Source of the DNA: Alphaproteobacteria bacterium
GTDB taxonomy: Bacteria > Pseudomonadota > Alphaproteobacteria > Micropepsales > Micropepsaceae
Assembly (NCBI GenBank): GCA_019245415.1
Contig: JAFARO010000004.1
Coordinates: forward strand, 868,001-932,000
Length of the DNA: 64,000 nt
Direction: 5' to 3'
The notes under the pieces were generated by a model, which saw only the letters and a list, made by a program, of their open reading frames with translations, was not told the DNA's origin and did not search any database. Below are positions 27,118 through 35,684 of the stretch, one piece after another. Every line of letters begins with the position of its first letter. Positions within the stretch are counted from its first letter, which is position 1. Both the position numbers and the translations under genes were made by a program.

Positions 27118-27540
27118 ATGGCCGTCGAGCGCACGCTTTCGATCATCAAGCCGGACGCCACGCGGCGCAATCTGACGGGCGCGGTCGTCGACCGCTTCGA
27201 GAAGGCGGGCTTGCGCGTGGTGGCCCAGCGCCGCATGCGGCTTTCCACGGCCCAGGCCGAAGCCTTCTACGCGGTGCACAAGGCGCGGCCGTTCTTCAAG
27301 AGCCTGGTCGAGTTCATGACGTCGGGACCGGTGGTGGTGCAGGTGCTGGAGGGCGAGAGCGCGATCGCCAAGAACCGCGAGGTGATGGGCGCGACCGATC
27401 CGGCCAAGGCCGCCGCCGGTACCATCCGCAGGGATTTCGCCGAGTCGATCGAGGCGAACTCCGTGCATGGCTCCGATGCGCCCGAGACCGCCGCGAACGA
27501 AATCCGCTTCTTCTTTTCCGATCTGGAGATCGTGGGCTAG
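27118..27540 (+). CDS. ndk: Nucleoside diphosphate kinase
   Basis: A 140-residue enzyme of normal length that balances NTP and dNTP pools through a phospho-histidine intermediate. [18 protein letters not shown] opens the protein and the active-site His is H117 in NSVHGSD, with the C-terminal EIRFFF segment. The ATG at 27118 is chosen over an upstream in-frame start at 26953 because the protein begins exactly at the family start. An SDR gene follows after only a few bases. Confidence 0.97.
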   Translation: MAVERTLSIIKPDATRRNLTGAVVDRFEKAGLRVVAQRRMRLSTAQAEAFYAVHKARPFFKSLVEFMTSGPVVVQVLEGESAIAKNREVMGATDPAKAAAGTIRRDFAESIEANSVHGSDAPETAANEIRFFFSDLEIVG

Positions 27541-27551
27541 CGAACGTGACC

Positions 27552-28391
27552 ATGCAGGGCAAGACCGTCGTCATCACGGGCGCCACCTCCGGCATCGGGG
27601 AAGTGGCCGCGGTGGCGCTCGCCAGGCAGGGCGCGCGGATTCTCGCGGTCGGGCGCGACTCCAAGCGCGCCGAATCGACGCTGGCCAAGCTCCGCGCCGC
27701 CAATCCGGACGCGCAGCATGCGGCGCCCCTCGCCGATCTTTCGCGGCTTGCCGAGATGAAGCGGATTTCCGCAGAGATCACACGGCTCGCCCCTGAGATC
27801 GACGTCCTGGTGAACAATGCCGGCGCGCTGTTCAACACAAGACAAGTGACCGAGGACGGGCTGGAGAAGACTTTCGCCCTCAACCACATGTCGTACTTCG
27901 TCGTGACAGGCCTGCTGCTGCCGCATATCAAGCGCGGCGGGCGGATCGTCTCCACCGCTTCCGACGCGCACCGCGGCGCCCGGCTCGACTTCGACGACCT
28001 GCAATGCGAGCGGCGCTACAGCGGCTTCTCCGTGTACGGAAAGTCCAAGCTCTGCAACATCCTGTTCACCCGCGAGCTGGCGCGGCGCATCCAGGGCTCC
28101 GGCGTAAGCGCGAATTGCCTGCACCCGGGCTTCGTCGCCACGCGCTTCGGCGACCAGAGCGGTGGCCTGGTGTCGGTCGCGGTCCGGCTCGTCAAGCCGG
28201 TCGGCGCGATCTCGCCGGAAGAGGGCGCGAAGACGATCGTCCATCTCGCGGCGTCGCCCGAGGTCGAAGGCGAAAGCGGCGGCTATTACTACAAGTGCAA
28301 GCCCGCGACGCCGACACCGGAAGCGCAGAACGACGCCGATGCGAAGCGGCTCTGGGATATCTCCACGCGGCTCGCGGGCCTGGGCGCCTGA
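27552..28391 (+). CDS. Short-chain dehydrogenase/reductase, retinol-dehydrogenase-like
   Basis: About 279 residues. The Rossmann glycine motif is TGATSGIG near the N-terminus, NNAG is present, and the catalytic pair is Tyr-Lys in YGKSK, preceded by STASDAHRGA in place of the usual serine strand. The closest familiar type is the WW-domain oxidoreductase/retinol dehydrogenase branch, which reduces or oxidises lipophilic carbonyls, but the substrate is unknown. A GTG at 27546 is an alternative start. The gene lies 11 bases after ndk and only 3 bases before hslO, so all three may be co-transcribed. Confidence 0.85.
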   Translation: MQGKTVVITGATSGIGEVAAVALARQGARILAVGRDSKRAESTLAKLRAANPDAQHAAPLADLSRLAEMKRISAEITRLAPEIDVLVNNAGALFNTRQVTEDGLEKTFALNHMSYFVVTGLLLPHIKRGGRIVSTASDAHRGARLDFDDLQCERRYSGFSVYGKSKLCNILFTRELARRIQGSGVSANCLHPGFVATRFGDQSGGLVSVAVRLVKPVGAISPEEGAKTIVHLAASPEVEGESGGYYYKCKPATPTPEAQNDADAKRLWDISTRLAGLGA

Positions 28392-28394
28392 TCG

Positions 28395-29297
28395 GTGTCC
28401 GCGCAAGGCCACATTCCGGCGCCGCCGGGGGATTTCGTTCTGCCGTTCGATCTTCCCGCCGCGGGCGTGCGCGGCCGCTTGGTACGGCTGGATTCGGCGT
28501 CGGCGCGCGCGCTCCTTGCCCATCGCCTGCCCGAGGCGGCGTCGCGGGTGATGGCCGAGACATTGGTGCTGGGCGTGCTGCTCGGCACCTCACTGAAGCT
28601 GGAAGGCCGCTTGAGCGTGCAGACCAAGAGCGGCGGCCCGCTCGATCTGATGGTCACCGACTATTACAGCGCGCAAGACGACCGCGCCAAAGGCGTGCGC
28701 GGTTTTGCCAGATTGGATCGGACGCGCGCCGAAGCTTTGGCCGCGAACCCGGGTTTCGCCGCGCTCACCGGCGAAGGCTCTCTCGCCATCACCATCGAGC
28801 CGCGCAGCGGTGCACAGGCTTATCAGGGCATCGTCGCGCTGTCGCCCGACGGCATCGCAGCATCGGCCGAGACCTATTTCGCGCAGTCCGAGCAATTGCC
28901 GACCGCGATCCGTCTTGCCGCTGCGCCGTTGTTCGAGGCGGGCAAGGCCGAACCGCAATGGCGCGCGGGCGGCATCATGCTGCAGGTCACGCCGGGCGCG
29001 CAGCAGGTGGACGACGACTGGCAGCGGCTGAGCCTGATCCTGAAGACGGTGGAGGACCTGGAGCTCGTCGATACCGCTTTGGCGGCGGAAACGTTGCTGT
29101 GGCGCCTGTTCCACGAAGACGAAGTGCGCGTGCATCCGGCGGAGCCGGTCGGCTTCCGCTGCGACTGCCACACCGACCGCATCGCTTCGGTGCTGCGTTC
29201 GTATTCCGACGAAGACCGCACGGGACTCGCCGATGCCGACGGCATCATCCGCGCCCGCTGCGAGTTCTGCGGCCGGGTCCACGAAGTGACGGTTTAG
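28395..29297 (+). CDS. hslO: Redox-regulated holdase chaperone Hsp33
   Basis: A 300-residue Hsp33 that becomes an active holdase when oxidised. The N-terminal chaperone domain (VRGRLVRLDS...) and the C-terminal zinc switch with four cysteines in C-x-C plus C-x2-C spacing (FRCDCHTDR and CEFCGRVHE) are both present. It starts with GTG three bases after the SDR stop. The protein ends only a few residues after the last cysteine, as usual in alphaproteobacterial Hsp33. Confidence 0.95.
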   Translation: MSAQGHIPAPPGDFVLPFDLPAAGVRGRLVRLDSASARALLAHRLPEAASRVMAETLVLGVLLGTSLKLEGRLSVQTKSGGPLDLMVTDYYSAQDDRAKGVRGFARLDRTRAEALAANPGFAALTGEGSLAITIEPRSGAQAYQGIVALSPDGIAASAETYFAQSEQLPTAIRLAAAPLFEAGKAEPQWRAGGIMLQVTPGAQQVDDDWQRLSLILKTVEDLELVDTALAAETLLWRLFHEDEVRVHPAEPVGFRCDCHTDRIASVLRSYSDEDRTGLADADGIIRARCEFCGRVHEVTV

Positions 29298-29303
29298 ATT
29301 GCG

Positions 29304-29392
29304 GCGTCGCCCTTCGAGGCTCGCCCGCGTCATGCTGAGGTGCGAGCGAAGCGAGCCTCGAAGCACGCGGGCGAGCACCTCAGGGTGACGCC
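29304..29392. repeat. Family B palindromic repeat
   Basis: GCGTCGCCCTTCGAGGCTCG at the left matches CACCTCAGGGTGACGC at the right. The inner CGAGGCTCGCCCGCGT...ACGCGGGCGAG arms pair. It lies between the convergent hslO and argE genes. Confidence 0.8.
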
Positions 29393-29398
29393 GAAAAT

Positions 29399-30556
29399 TT
29401 ATCCAACAACTGCCTTCGCAATCACTTTGCGCAGAAAAGCCTCGCACGCCTCGAGCTGCGACAGATCGACGAACTCGTCGGCCTTGTGCGCCTGGTCGAT
29501 AGAGCCGGGGCCGCAGATTACCGCGGGAATGCCGGCCGCCTGGAAATGCCCGGCTTCCGTCCCGTAAGCGACGGTCTCGGCGCGATTGGCTCCGGTGAGC
29601 TCCAGAGCCAGCGCGACGGCGGGGGACTCCGGATCGAGGGCGAGTCCGGGATATTGGCTTGTGATCGTGCTTTCGATCGCCGCTTCCGGAGCGCCGCGGC
29701 GATAACGCGGCAGGATATCGGACTCGGCCAGGGCCTGCGCGCGCGCGACGACGGTGCGGCCGTCGCGGCCGGGCAGGGGCCGGCACTCCCACACGATCTG
29801 CGCCGCGCCGGCCAGGATGTTGAGCGCGGTGCCGCCAGAAATGACATTGGCCTGTGTGGTGGTGAAGGGCGGCTCGAAGCGCGGATCGCAATCGGCTTCG
29901 AGCTCGCGGCCAAGCCGGGCAATGAGCGAGACGAACTCGCCCGCCATCATCACCGCACTGGCGCCTTTTTGCGGCGCGCTGGAATGGCCTTCATGGCCCT
30001 TGCATCGGGTCCTGACCGCGGTGCCGCCTTTGTGCGCGCCGACCACTTTCATCATCGTGGGTTCGCCGACGATGGCGAGCGCCGGCTTGATGCCGGCCTT
30101 GCGCAGATCGTCGAGCAGCGCAGGCACGCCGGCGCAACCCACCTCCTCGTCGAAGGAGAGCGCGAAATGGATCGGGCGCGCGAGTTTGGCCGCCGCGATC
30201 TCGCCAACCAGCGACAACGCGGTGGCGACGAAGCCCTTCATGTCGCACGCGCCGCGGCCGAACAGGCGCCCGTCATGCGTCTCGGCCTTGAAGGGGTCGC
30301 TCGACCAGTCCTGCCCGTCGACCGGCACGACATCGGTGTGTCCCGACAGCACAATGCCGCCGTCGCGATCCGGCCCGAGGCTCGCGAACAGGTTCGCCTT
30401 GCTGCCGTCGGCGTTATGGCTGCGCCGGCAGCGCGCGCCGTTCGCCTCGAGCATGTCCTGCGCGAAATCGATCAGCGCGAGGTTGGAGAGCCGACTCGTC
30501 GTGTCGAAGGCGATGAGACGGGCCGTGAGCTCGGTGGGTGAGAAAATTGTCGTCAT
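29399..30556 (-). CDS. argE: Acetylornithine deacetylase (ArgE-type M20 peptidase)
   Basis: About 385 residues of a dinuclear zinc amidohydrolase that releases ornithine from N-acetylornithine. Metal ligands fit the M20 pattern: GHTDVVP, RGACDMKG, the catalytic EE in SFDEEVGC, and the final His in a GPGSIDQAHKADEFV motif. The open frame extends upstream into the family B repeat at 30551-30634, so the start is the ATG at 30556, which is itself the repeat's terminal ATGAC. No Shine-Dalgarno is visible there. Related M20 enzymes (succinyl-diaminopimelate desuccinylase) differ in the C-terminal motif, so ArgE is the better call. Confidence 0.88.
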   Translation of the reverse strand: MTTIFSPTELTARLIAFDTTSRLSNLALIDFAQDMLEANGARCRRSHNADGSKANLFASLGPDRDGGIVLSGHTDVVPVDGQDWSSDPFKAETHDGRLFGRGACDMKGFVATALSLVGEIAAAKLARPIHFALSFDEEVGCAGVPALLDDLRKAGIKPALAIVGEPTMMKVVGAHKGGTAVRTRCKGHEGHSSAPQKGASAVMMAGEFVSLIARLGRELEADCDPRFEPPFTTTQANVISGGTALNILAGAAQIVWECRPLPGRDGRTVVARAQALAESDILPRYRRGAPEAAIESTITSQYPGLALDPESPAVALALELTGANRAETVAYGTEAGHFQAAGIPAVICGPGSIDQAHKADEFVDLSQLEACEAFLRKVIAKAVVG

Positions 30557-30634
30557 CCTGAGGTGCAGGGCCGCGTGCTTCGAGGCTCGCTCCGCTCGCA
30601 CCTCAGCATGACGCGGCCCTGCCTCGAAGGATGG
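30551..30634. repeat. Family B palindromic repeat overlapping the argE start
   Basis: CGTCATCCTGAGGTGCAGGG pairs with CCTCAGCATGACGCGGCCCTG. It abuts the folE end on one side and includes the argE initiation codon on the other. Confidence 0.8.
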
Positions 30635-30643
30635 CCTTCACGA

Positions 30644-31279
30644 TTACCCATCCATGCTCGATGTCGGATTGCCGATCACGCTCAGGAATTCCCGCCGCGT
30701 CAGCGGATTCTTGCGGAATTCGCCCAGCATCGTCGACGTCACCATGCTGACGCCGGGCTTGTGGACGCCGCGCGTAGTCATGCACTGATGCACCGCCTCG
30801 ATCACCACCGCCACGCCCTTGGGCTCGAGAACGTTCTGGATGGTGTTGGCGATCTGCGCGTTCATCTTCTCCTGGACCTGCAGGCGGCGCGCGAAGGCTT
30901 CGACCACGCGCGCGAGCTTGGAGATGCCCACAACCTTGTTGGTCGGAAGATAGCCGACATGGACGCGGCCGATGATCGGCGCCAGATGATGTTCGCAGTG
31001 CGACTCGAAGCGGATGTCCTTGAGCACGATCATGTCGTCATAGCCTTCGACTTCCTCGAAGGTGCGGCGCAGGAATTCCTCCGGGTCGACGCGGTAGCCG
31101 GAGAACCAATCCTCATAGGCGCGCGCGACGCGTTGCGGCGTCTCGGCCAAGCCCTCGCGCGACGGGTCGTCGCCGGCCCAAAGCAAAAGCGTGCGAATGG
31201 CGTCTTCGGCCTCTTCGCGGCTGGGACGCTTCGGGACTTGTGTCGTTGGGAGGGGACGGAGTTTTCGCTCTTCGGACAT
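30644..31279 (-). CDS. folE: GTP cyclohydrolase I
   Basis: A 211-residue type I GTP cyclohydrolase that makes 7,8-dihydroneopterin triphosphate for folate (and possibly queuosine) synthesis. The zinc-binding [11 protein letters not shown] motif is intact, and the downstream cysteine lies in [11 protein letters not shown]. The start at 31279 (MSEERKLRP) avoids a long upstream extension that would run into apaG. The two genes lie 73 bases apart on the same strand. Confidence 0.96.
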   Translation of the reverse strand: MSEERKLRPLPTTQVPKRPSREEAEDAIRTLLLWAGDDPSREGLAETPQRVARAYEDWFSGYRVDPEEFLRRTFEEVEGYDDMIVLKDIRFESHCEHHLAPIIGRVHVGYLPTNKVVGISKLARVVEAFARRLQVQEKMNAQIANTIQNVLEPKGVAVVIEAVHQCMTTRGVHKPGVSMVTSTMLGEFRKNPLTRREFLSVIGNPTSSMDG

Positions 31280-31352
31280 CAGACAGGCTTTCAAAATCAC
31301 AACGCGGAAAACGGCCGAAAGCGCGCCAGGTCTGCCCCGCGCCTTGAAGCCT

Positions 31353-31745
31353 TCAGTGGATCTGGCGACGCTCGTGCGGGCTTTCAAGCAGGAAGGTTGG
31401 AATTTCGGCCTCGAACGACTGTCCCGACGCCGTCTTCATCTGATATCGGCCCACCATGCAGCCGGACGAGGTCGGAAGCGGACAACCGCTCGTATACTGG
31501 AACGCCTCGCCCGGCGCGATGACGGGCTGCGCGCCGACTACGCCGGGCCCGCGCACTTCCTGCTCCCGTCCCAGGGCATCGGTGATGTGCCAATAGCGCG
31601 ACAGGAGCTGCACGGACTCGGGCCCGTGATTTTCGATCGTCACCGTATAGGCCCAGAGATACTGGCCCTCGTCGGGATCGGATTCGTCGTCCAGGAAGGC
31701 GGGTTTCACCGCCACCCGGATGCCGTGGGTCTCTCGCTCGTACAT
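31353..31745 (-). CDS. apaG: ApaG protein
   Basis: A 130-residue ApaG, an immunoglobulin-like (Fn3-type) beta-sandwich domain. The segment [31 protein letters not shown] and the [20 protein letters not shown] loop are diagnostic of the family (each quoted as a short region around residues 29-95). ApaG is associated with Co2+ resistance and Ap4A levels in enterics, but its biochemical role is not settled. I start at [11 protein letters not shown]; an upstream in-frame ATG at 31781 lacks conservation. Confidence 0.93.
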   Translation of the reverse strand: MYERETHGIRVAVKPAFLDDESDPDEGQYLWAYTVTIENHGPESVQLLSRYWHITDALGREQEVRGPGVVGAQPVIAPGEAFQYTSGCPLPTSSGCMVGRYQMKTASGQSFEAEIPTFLLESPHERRQIH

Positions 31746-31802
31746 CGCCCGATTATCGCGCGCCGGGCAGCGCCCGTGCAAGGCCGGAAATGAGGTGCGG
31801 GC

Positions 31803-32258
31803 TCACGCCTGTGGCGCGACCGCCACGTCGGTCTTGACCGAATTGGCGATGAAACATTCCTCATGCGCGCGATGGTGAAGCTCCGCGAGCGTTGCGGCAT
31901 CGACTTTTGTCCCCGGAGCGAAAACGACGCGCGGTCTCAAGGTCACCCGCGTCATCTGGAGCTTGCCGCCGGCGCCCTTCTCGAGATGGCCCTCGGCTGA
32001 ATCGTCGTAGGCATCCACCACCAGCCGCTTGCGCGCGCAGATCGCGAGAAAGGTGAGCATGTGGCAGGACGACAGCGAGCCGACGAACGCCTCCTCCGGA
32101 TCGACGCGGTCGGCATCGCCCTTGAACGCCGGCGCGGACGATGCAGGCAGCACGATCGCGCCATCCTTGAACCGCACCTCATGCGCGCGGTTATAGGTGT
32201 CGTAGCCGAAATCGGCGGACGTGCGGGTCCAGTGGACGCCGGCGCGGTGGCTGGGCAT
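31803..32258 (-). CDS. OsmC-family peroxiredoxin-like protein
   Basis: About 151 residues of the OsmC/Ohr fold, which reduces organic hydroperoxides through two cysteines. The pair is visible in GSLSSCHMLTFLAI and EECFIANSV. Within the family this looks like the general OsmC branch rather than Ohr. The ATG at 32258 has AGGAG 5 nt upstream; the open frame further up lies within metZ and was rejected. It follows metZ on the same strand. Confidence 0.88.
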   Translation of the reverse strand: MPSHRAGVHWTRTSADFGYDTYNRAHEVRFKDGAIVLPASSAPAFKGDADRVDPEEAFVGSLSSCHMLTFLAICARKRLVVDAYDDSAEGHLEKGAGGKLQMTRVTLRPRVVFAPGTKVDAATLAELHHRAHEECFIANSVKTDVAVAPQA

Positions 32259-32304
32259 GGATGCTCCTTGCAGACGGTTTTTCATATGCTGATTGCGAGG
32301 ACCG

Positions 32305-33498
32305 CTAAACCGCCGCCAGCCCGCGCTCCAAATCTTCGCAAATGTCTTCCGCATCTTCCAGGCCGACGGACAGGCGCAGGAGGCCCGGGCCGATGCCGAG
32401 CTCGTCGCGCGTGTCGGGCTTGAGCCGCTGATGCGTTGTGGTCTCGGGATGGGTGATCAGGCTCTTGGCGTCGCCGAGATTGTTGGAGATGTCGATCAGC
32501 GCGAGAGCGTCCATCAGACGGAAGGCGGCGTCCTTGCCACCCGCGACGTCGAAGCCGACCACGCCGCCGCCGCCCGACATCTGCCGCCGCGCAAGCGCAT
32601 ACCCGGGATGATCCTCCCGAAACGGATAGCGTACGCGCAAGACTTTCTTCTGCGCCGCCAGGAAGTCGGCGACCTTCGCCGCGTTTTCGCAATGCGCACG
32701 CATGCGCAGGTCGAGGGTCTCGAGGCTCTTCAGATGCACCCAGGCATTGAACGGGCTCATCACCGGCCCGGTGTTGCGCAGGTAGGGCTGCAGCCGCTTC
32801 TCGAGGAAGTCCTTGCCGCAGAGGATGACGCCGCCGAGGCAGCGTCCCTGCCCGTCGATGAACTTGGTCGAGGAATGAACGACGATATGGGCGCCGTGCT
32901 TCATCGGCTGCTGCAGGGCAGGGCTTGCGAAGGCGTTGTCGACGATGAGCTGCGCGCGGGCGCGCTCGGCGATTTCTGCGACGGCGGCGATGTCGACGAT
33001 GTCGAGCGTGGGGTTGGCCGGCGTCTCCACGAACAGCATCCGCGTCCGTTCCGTCACCGCGCCGCGCCAGGCGTCGAGATCGCTGCCGTCGATCAGCGTG
33101 TGCGAAATGCCGAAGCGCGGCAGGATCTCCGCGATCACGGCGCGGCAGGAACCGAACATCGCTCTCGCGGCGACCACGTGATCGCCGGCGTCGAGACCGG
33201 CGAGCAACGCCGCGCTCACCGCCGCCATGCCGCTCGCCGTGGCCCGCGCGCAAGGGGCGCCTTCGAGCGCCGCCATGCGGTCCTCGAACATGGCGATCGT
33301 CGGGTTGCCGAAGCGGGTGTACTGGAAGCCGTCATCCTCGCCCGTGAAGCGGGCGGCGGCCTGCGCGGCCGAATCATAGGCATAGCCGGAGGTCAGGAAG
33401 AGGGCCTCCGCCGTCTCCTGGAACGGCGTGCGCGACTGCCCGCCGCGGATCGCGAGCGTACGCGCGCGCCAGTTTGCGCCTTTCCTGCCTGCCGCCAT
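32305..33498 (-). CDS. metZ: O-succinylhomoserine sulfhydrylase MetZ (PLP enzyme)
   Basis: A 397-residue trans-sulfuration enzyme family member that would form homocysteine directly from O-succinylhomoserine and sulfide. ETAEALFLTSGYAYDSAAQA near the N-terminus is typical of MetZ, YTRFGNPT binds phosphate, and the PLP lysine lies in VVHSSTKFIDGQGR. The C-terminal SVGLEDAEDICEDLERGL closes the protein. I start at ATG 33498; a TTG at 33534 is also possible. It diverges from the TerB-like gene. Cystathionine gamma-synthase is the main alternative, but the N-terminal signature favours MetZ. Confidence 0.9.
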   Translation of the reverse strand: MAAGRKGANWRARTLAIRGGQSRTPFQETAEALFLTSGYAYDSAAQAAARFTGEDDGFQYTRFGNPTIAMFEDRMAALEGAPCARATASGMAAVSAALLAGLDAGDHVVAARAMFGSCRAVIAEILPRFGISHTLIDGSDLDAWRGAVTERTRMLFVETPANPTLDIVDIAAVAEIAERARAQLIVDNAFASPALQQPMKHGAHIVVHSSTKFIDGQGRCLGGVILCGKDFLEKRLQPYLRNTGPVMSPFNAWVHLKSLETLDLRMRAHCENAAKVADFLAAQKKVLRVRYPFREDHPGYALARRQMSGGGGVVGFDVAGGKDAAFRLMDALALIDISNNLGDAKSLITHPETTTHQRLKPDTRDELGIGPGLLRLSVGLEDAEDICEDLERGLAAV

Positions 33499-33572
33499 GC
33501 GCGTCTTGTGGCGCGGCTTGCCGCTCTGGGTCAAGTTTCCTAAGGTCCGTGCGCGTTTCCACCGGCTCCGGC

Positions 33573-33983
33573 ATGAACACCATCAGTCACCACGCAGCCC
33601 TGATCTACGTCATGGTGGTCGTCGCAGCATCCGACGGCTCGATCTCGGATCGCGAGATGAAGACCATGGGCGATCTCGTCAGGACGTTGCCCATCTTCCG
33701 CGATTTCGAGCGCGAGCGGCTGGTCGCGACGGCGCAGGATTGCGGCGCCATATTGCAGGACCGCGAGGGATTGGATGCGGTGCTTGGCCTTGCCAAGGCC
33801 GCGCTGGCACCGCACCTGCGCGAGACGGCCTATTGGCTCGCGCTCGAAGTGGCGCTCAGCGACAGCCGCGTGATGCTGGAGGAGATCCGCGTCATCGAAA
33901 CCATCCGCCGCGCGCTCGGCGTCGACAAGCTCGTCGCCGCCGGACTCGAACGCGCCGCCCGGGCGCGCTACCAGGTCGCGTGA
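33573..33983 (+). CDS. TerB-like tellurite-resistance domain protein
   Basis: 136 residues, all helical, in the TerB/DjlA-N fold. HAALIYVMVVVAASDGSISDRE is the first helix pair with the acidic metal-binding DGSISDREM loop, and a second pseudo-repeat (ALEVALSDSRVMLEEIRVI) follows, as expected for the two-fold TerB domain. The role is unclear; TerB domains are linked to stress at membranes. Its TGA overlaps the GTG of the next gene, so the SixA-like phosphatase is translationally coupled to it. Confidence 0.8.
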   Translation: MNTISHHAALIYVMVVVAASDGSISDREMKTMGDLVRTLPIFRDFERERLVATAQDCGAILQDREGLDAVLGLAKAALAPHLRETAYWLALEVALSDSRVMLEEIRVIETIRRALGVDKLVAAGLERAARARYQVA

Positions 33984-34504
33984 AACGTCTGTTGCTCCTG
34001 CGCCACGCCAAATCGGAGCGCGAAACCGCCGACGACCTCAAGCGCGGCCTTGAAAAGCGCGGCGAGAAGGACAGCGTCCGCATGGGCCGCTACCTGCGCG
34101 AGGACGCCTACCTGCCCGACCTGGTGCTCTGCTCGCCGTCCACGCGCACGCGCGAGACGTTGAAGCGGGTACTGGCCGAGCTTGGATCCGCGCCGCCGGT
34201 ACAATATCCGAGCGAACTCTATCTCGCCGAGCCCGAGATCATCGCGTCGCTGGCCCGGCGGGCGCCGGAAAAGTGCGGCACGCTGATGGTGGTGGGTCAC
34301 AATCCCGGACTGGAGCAATGTGCGCTGTCGCTCGCCGCGGCCGGCGACGACAAGGCGCAGCGCAAGCGCACCATGGCGATGCGCGAGAAGTTTCCCACCT
34401 GCGCATTGGCCGTGATCGATTTCGCCGTCGACCGCTGGGCCGATGTCGCCCCCGGCACAGGCGAGCTCGACGCGTTCATGCGGCCGAAGGATTTGGCGGA
34501 CTGA
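33980..34504 (+). CDS. SixA-like histidine phosphatase (phosphoglycerate-mutase fold)
   Basis: 174 residues. LLLLRHAKSE places the catalytic His at position 9, and VVGHNPGLEQ carries the second one. The short length and RHAKS motif match the SixA branch, which in E. coli removes phosphate from phospho-histidine proteins. The start is GTG at 33980, overlapping the stop of the TerB-like gene. The physiological target in this organism is unknown. Confidence 0.87.
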   Translation: MKRLLLLRHAKSERETADDLKRGLEKRGEKDSVRMGRYLREDAYLPDLVLCSPSTRTRETLKRVLAELGSAPPVQYPSELYLAEPEIIASLARRAPEKCGTLMVVGHNPGLEQCALSLAAAGDDKAQRKRTMAMREKFPTCALAVIDFAVDRWADVAPGTGELDAFMRPKDLAD

Positions 34505-34557
34505 CTTGCAAGTGCCGCATTGCTGCGCTTTGCACGAAAGAAAACGCGCCTTCTGCT

Positions 34558-35091
34558 CTATCGCGCCGGGCTTTGCTGGACGGTTTCGAGGCTCTTCCAG
34601 CCGAAGGCCACTTCGGGCACCGGATCGCCCATCATCTTCGCCGTGCGCTCCGCCACCAGCCTGCCACCCATGCGCTCGTAGAAGAAGCGCGCATGGTTCT
34701 GCGCATGCGCCCAGATCAAGCAGGAGCGGCAGCCGCGCTTTCTGAGTTGCGAGAAGGCGGCTGCCAGCAGGTTGCGGCCCGCGCCTTCGCCGTAATGGGC
34801 GGGGTCGACATACAGCGTATAGACTTCGCCGTCGAAACCGAGGGTGCGGTCGCGCGACGGGCCGGCGCTCAGCATGCCGGCGACGCGTCCGCCGATCTCG
34901 GCTACCAGCACGATCTCGCCCTGGCAAATCGCGGCGCGCCAGCGTCCGGTCTGGCTGCCGAGCTTCATCGAGCTGAGCAACGCCTTGGACAGCACGCCGG
35001 GATAGGTGTCGTGCCACGATTCGATATAGACGCGCGCGATTTCTCCGGCATCGGTCGGTGTGGCGTTGCGGATAGCGAGTGCCAACGTCAT
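34558..35091 (-). CDS. GNAT-family N-acetyltransferase
   Basis: A 177-residue single-domain GNAT. The N-terminal IRNATPTDAGEIARVYIESWHDTYPGVL and the acetyl-CoA-binding LYVDPAHYGEGAGRNLLAAA strand-loop-helix (about residues 93-112) are typical, with AHAQNHARFFYERMGGR as the final motif. The substrate cannot be assigned. It is transcribed alone between the convergent SixA-like gene and the four-gene radical SAM operon. Confidence 0.88.
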   Translation of the reverse strand: MTLALAIRNATPTDAGEIARVYIESWHDTYPGVLSKALLSSMKLGSQTGRWRAAICQGEIVLVAEIGGRVAGMLSAGPSRDRTLGFDGEVYTLYVDPAHYGEGAGRNLLAAAFSQLRKRGCRSCLIWAHAQNHARFFYERMGGRLVAERTAKMMGDPVPEVAFGWKSLETVQQSPAR

Positions 35092-35139
35092 GGGAGCAGC
35101 TTCGCGCGACGCAGCGCCTTCGGCAAGAGCGAATGAGAG

Positions 35140-35400
35140 CTAATCCTTGCGCCTGAGCGCCTTGACTCCGAAATAAACCATCGCCGTGCCCGCCGCGACG
35201 AAAGGCCCGCCGATGCTTAGCACCAACGCCAGAAAAGAAGAATCCGCCGAGCCCGGTTGCATGAACAGCTCTACCAGCCCGCCGAATGCAAAAATGCCTG
35301 TGCACAGCCCGGACGGAATCAAGATGAGCAGCCCGATGACCAGCAGAGCGATGCCGACGCCGACGTGCCGCCGCTTGGCCGGTTCCGCTGGTTCTATCAT
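35140..35400 (-). CDS. Small two-helix membrane protein, paralogue of the preceding gene
   Basis: 86 residues with two hydrophobic helices. After a charged start (MIEPAEPAKRRHVGVG) comes IALLVIGLLILIPSGLCTGI, and a second helix precedes a Lys/Arg tail. The core LIxIPSGLCTxI recurs in the upstream gene (ALILVPSGLCTAI), so the two arose by duplication. The ATG overlaps that gene's stop (ATGA at 35397-35400), and GAGGGG lies 6-7 nt upstream. It is the last gene of the operon with the radical SAM enzyme. No known family recognised. Confidence 0.78.
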   Translation of the reverse strand: MIEPAEPAKRRHVGVGIALLVIGLLILIPSGLCTGIFAFGGLVELFMQPGSADSSFLALVLSIGGPFVAAGTAMVYFGVKALRRKD

Positions 35401-35684
35401 TTCTTGCCCCTCAGTCTGCGGCCGGCCCAGGTCAGCATCGCGCCCACAATGGCAAATCCCACGGCAGTTATGAATGTATGGCTCCCCACCCCCACATTGT
35501 TCCAGAAATCCGTGGGACTGCGCAGCCATGCGGCGATCGCCGCCATGCCCATGATGGCGGTGCAAAGACCTGACGGCACCAGGATCAGCGCACCGATGGC
35601 GATCAGTGCCGTCGCGACGCAGCCGACCGGCGCCGAAGGCTCGATGGGCCGCATTTGCGGAAGGTCGGGTCTCAAGTCAGGCAC
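35397..35684 (-). CDS. Small two-helix membrane protein with IPSGLCT-like motif
   Basis: 95 residues. A Pro-rich start (MPDLRPDLPQMRPIEPSAP) is followed by VATALIAIGALILVPSGLCT, then a second helix (ITAVGFAIVGAMLTWAG) and a basic tail. The start is GTG at 35684, 7 nt after GAGG and overlapping the end of the radical SAM gene by 8 bases. It is clearly related to the following gene. I do not recognise a family. Co-translation with the two upstream genes suggests a membrane subunit or chaperone for that system; this is inference. Confidence 0.78.
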   Translation of the reverse strand: MPDLRPDLPQMRPIEPSAPVGCVATALIAIGALILVPSGLCTAIMGMAAIAAWLRSPTDFWNNVGVGSHTFITAVGFAIVGAMLTWAGRRLRGKK

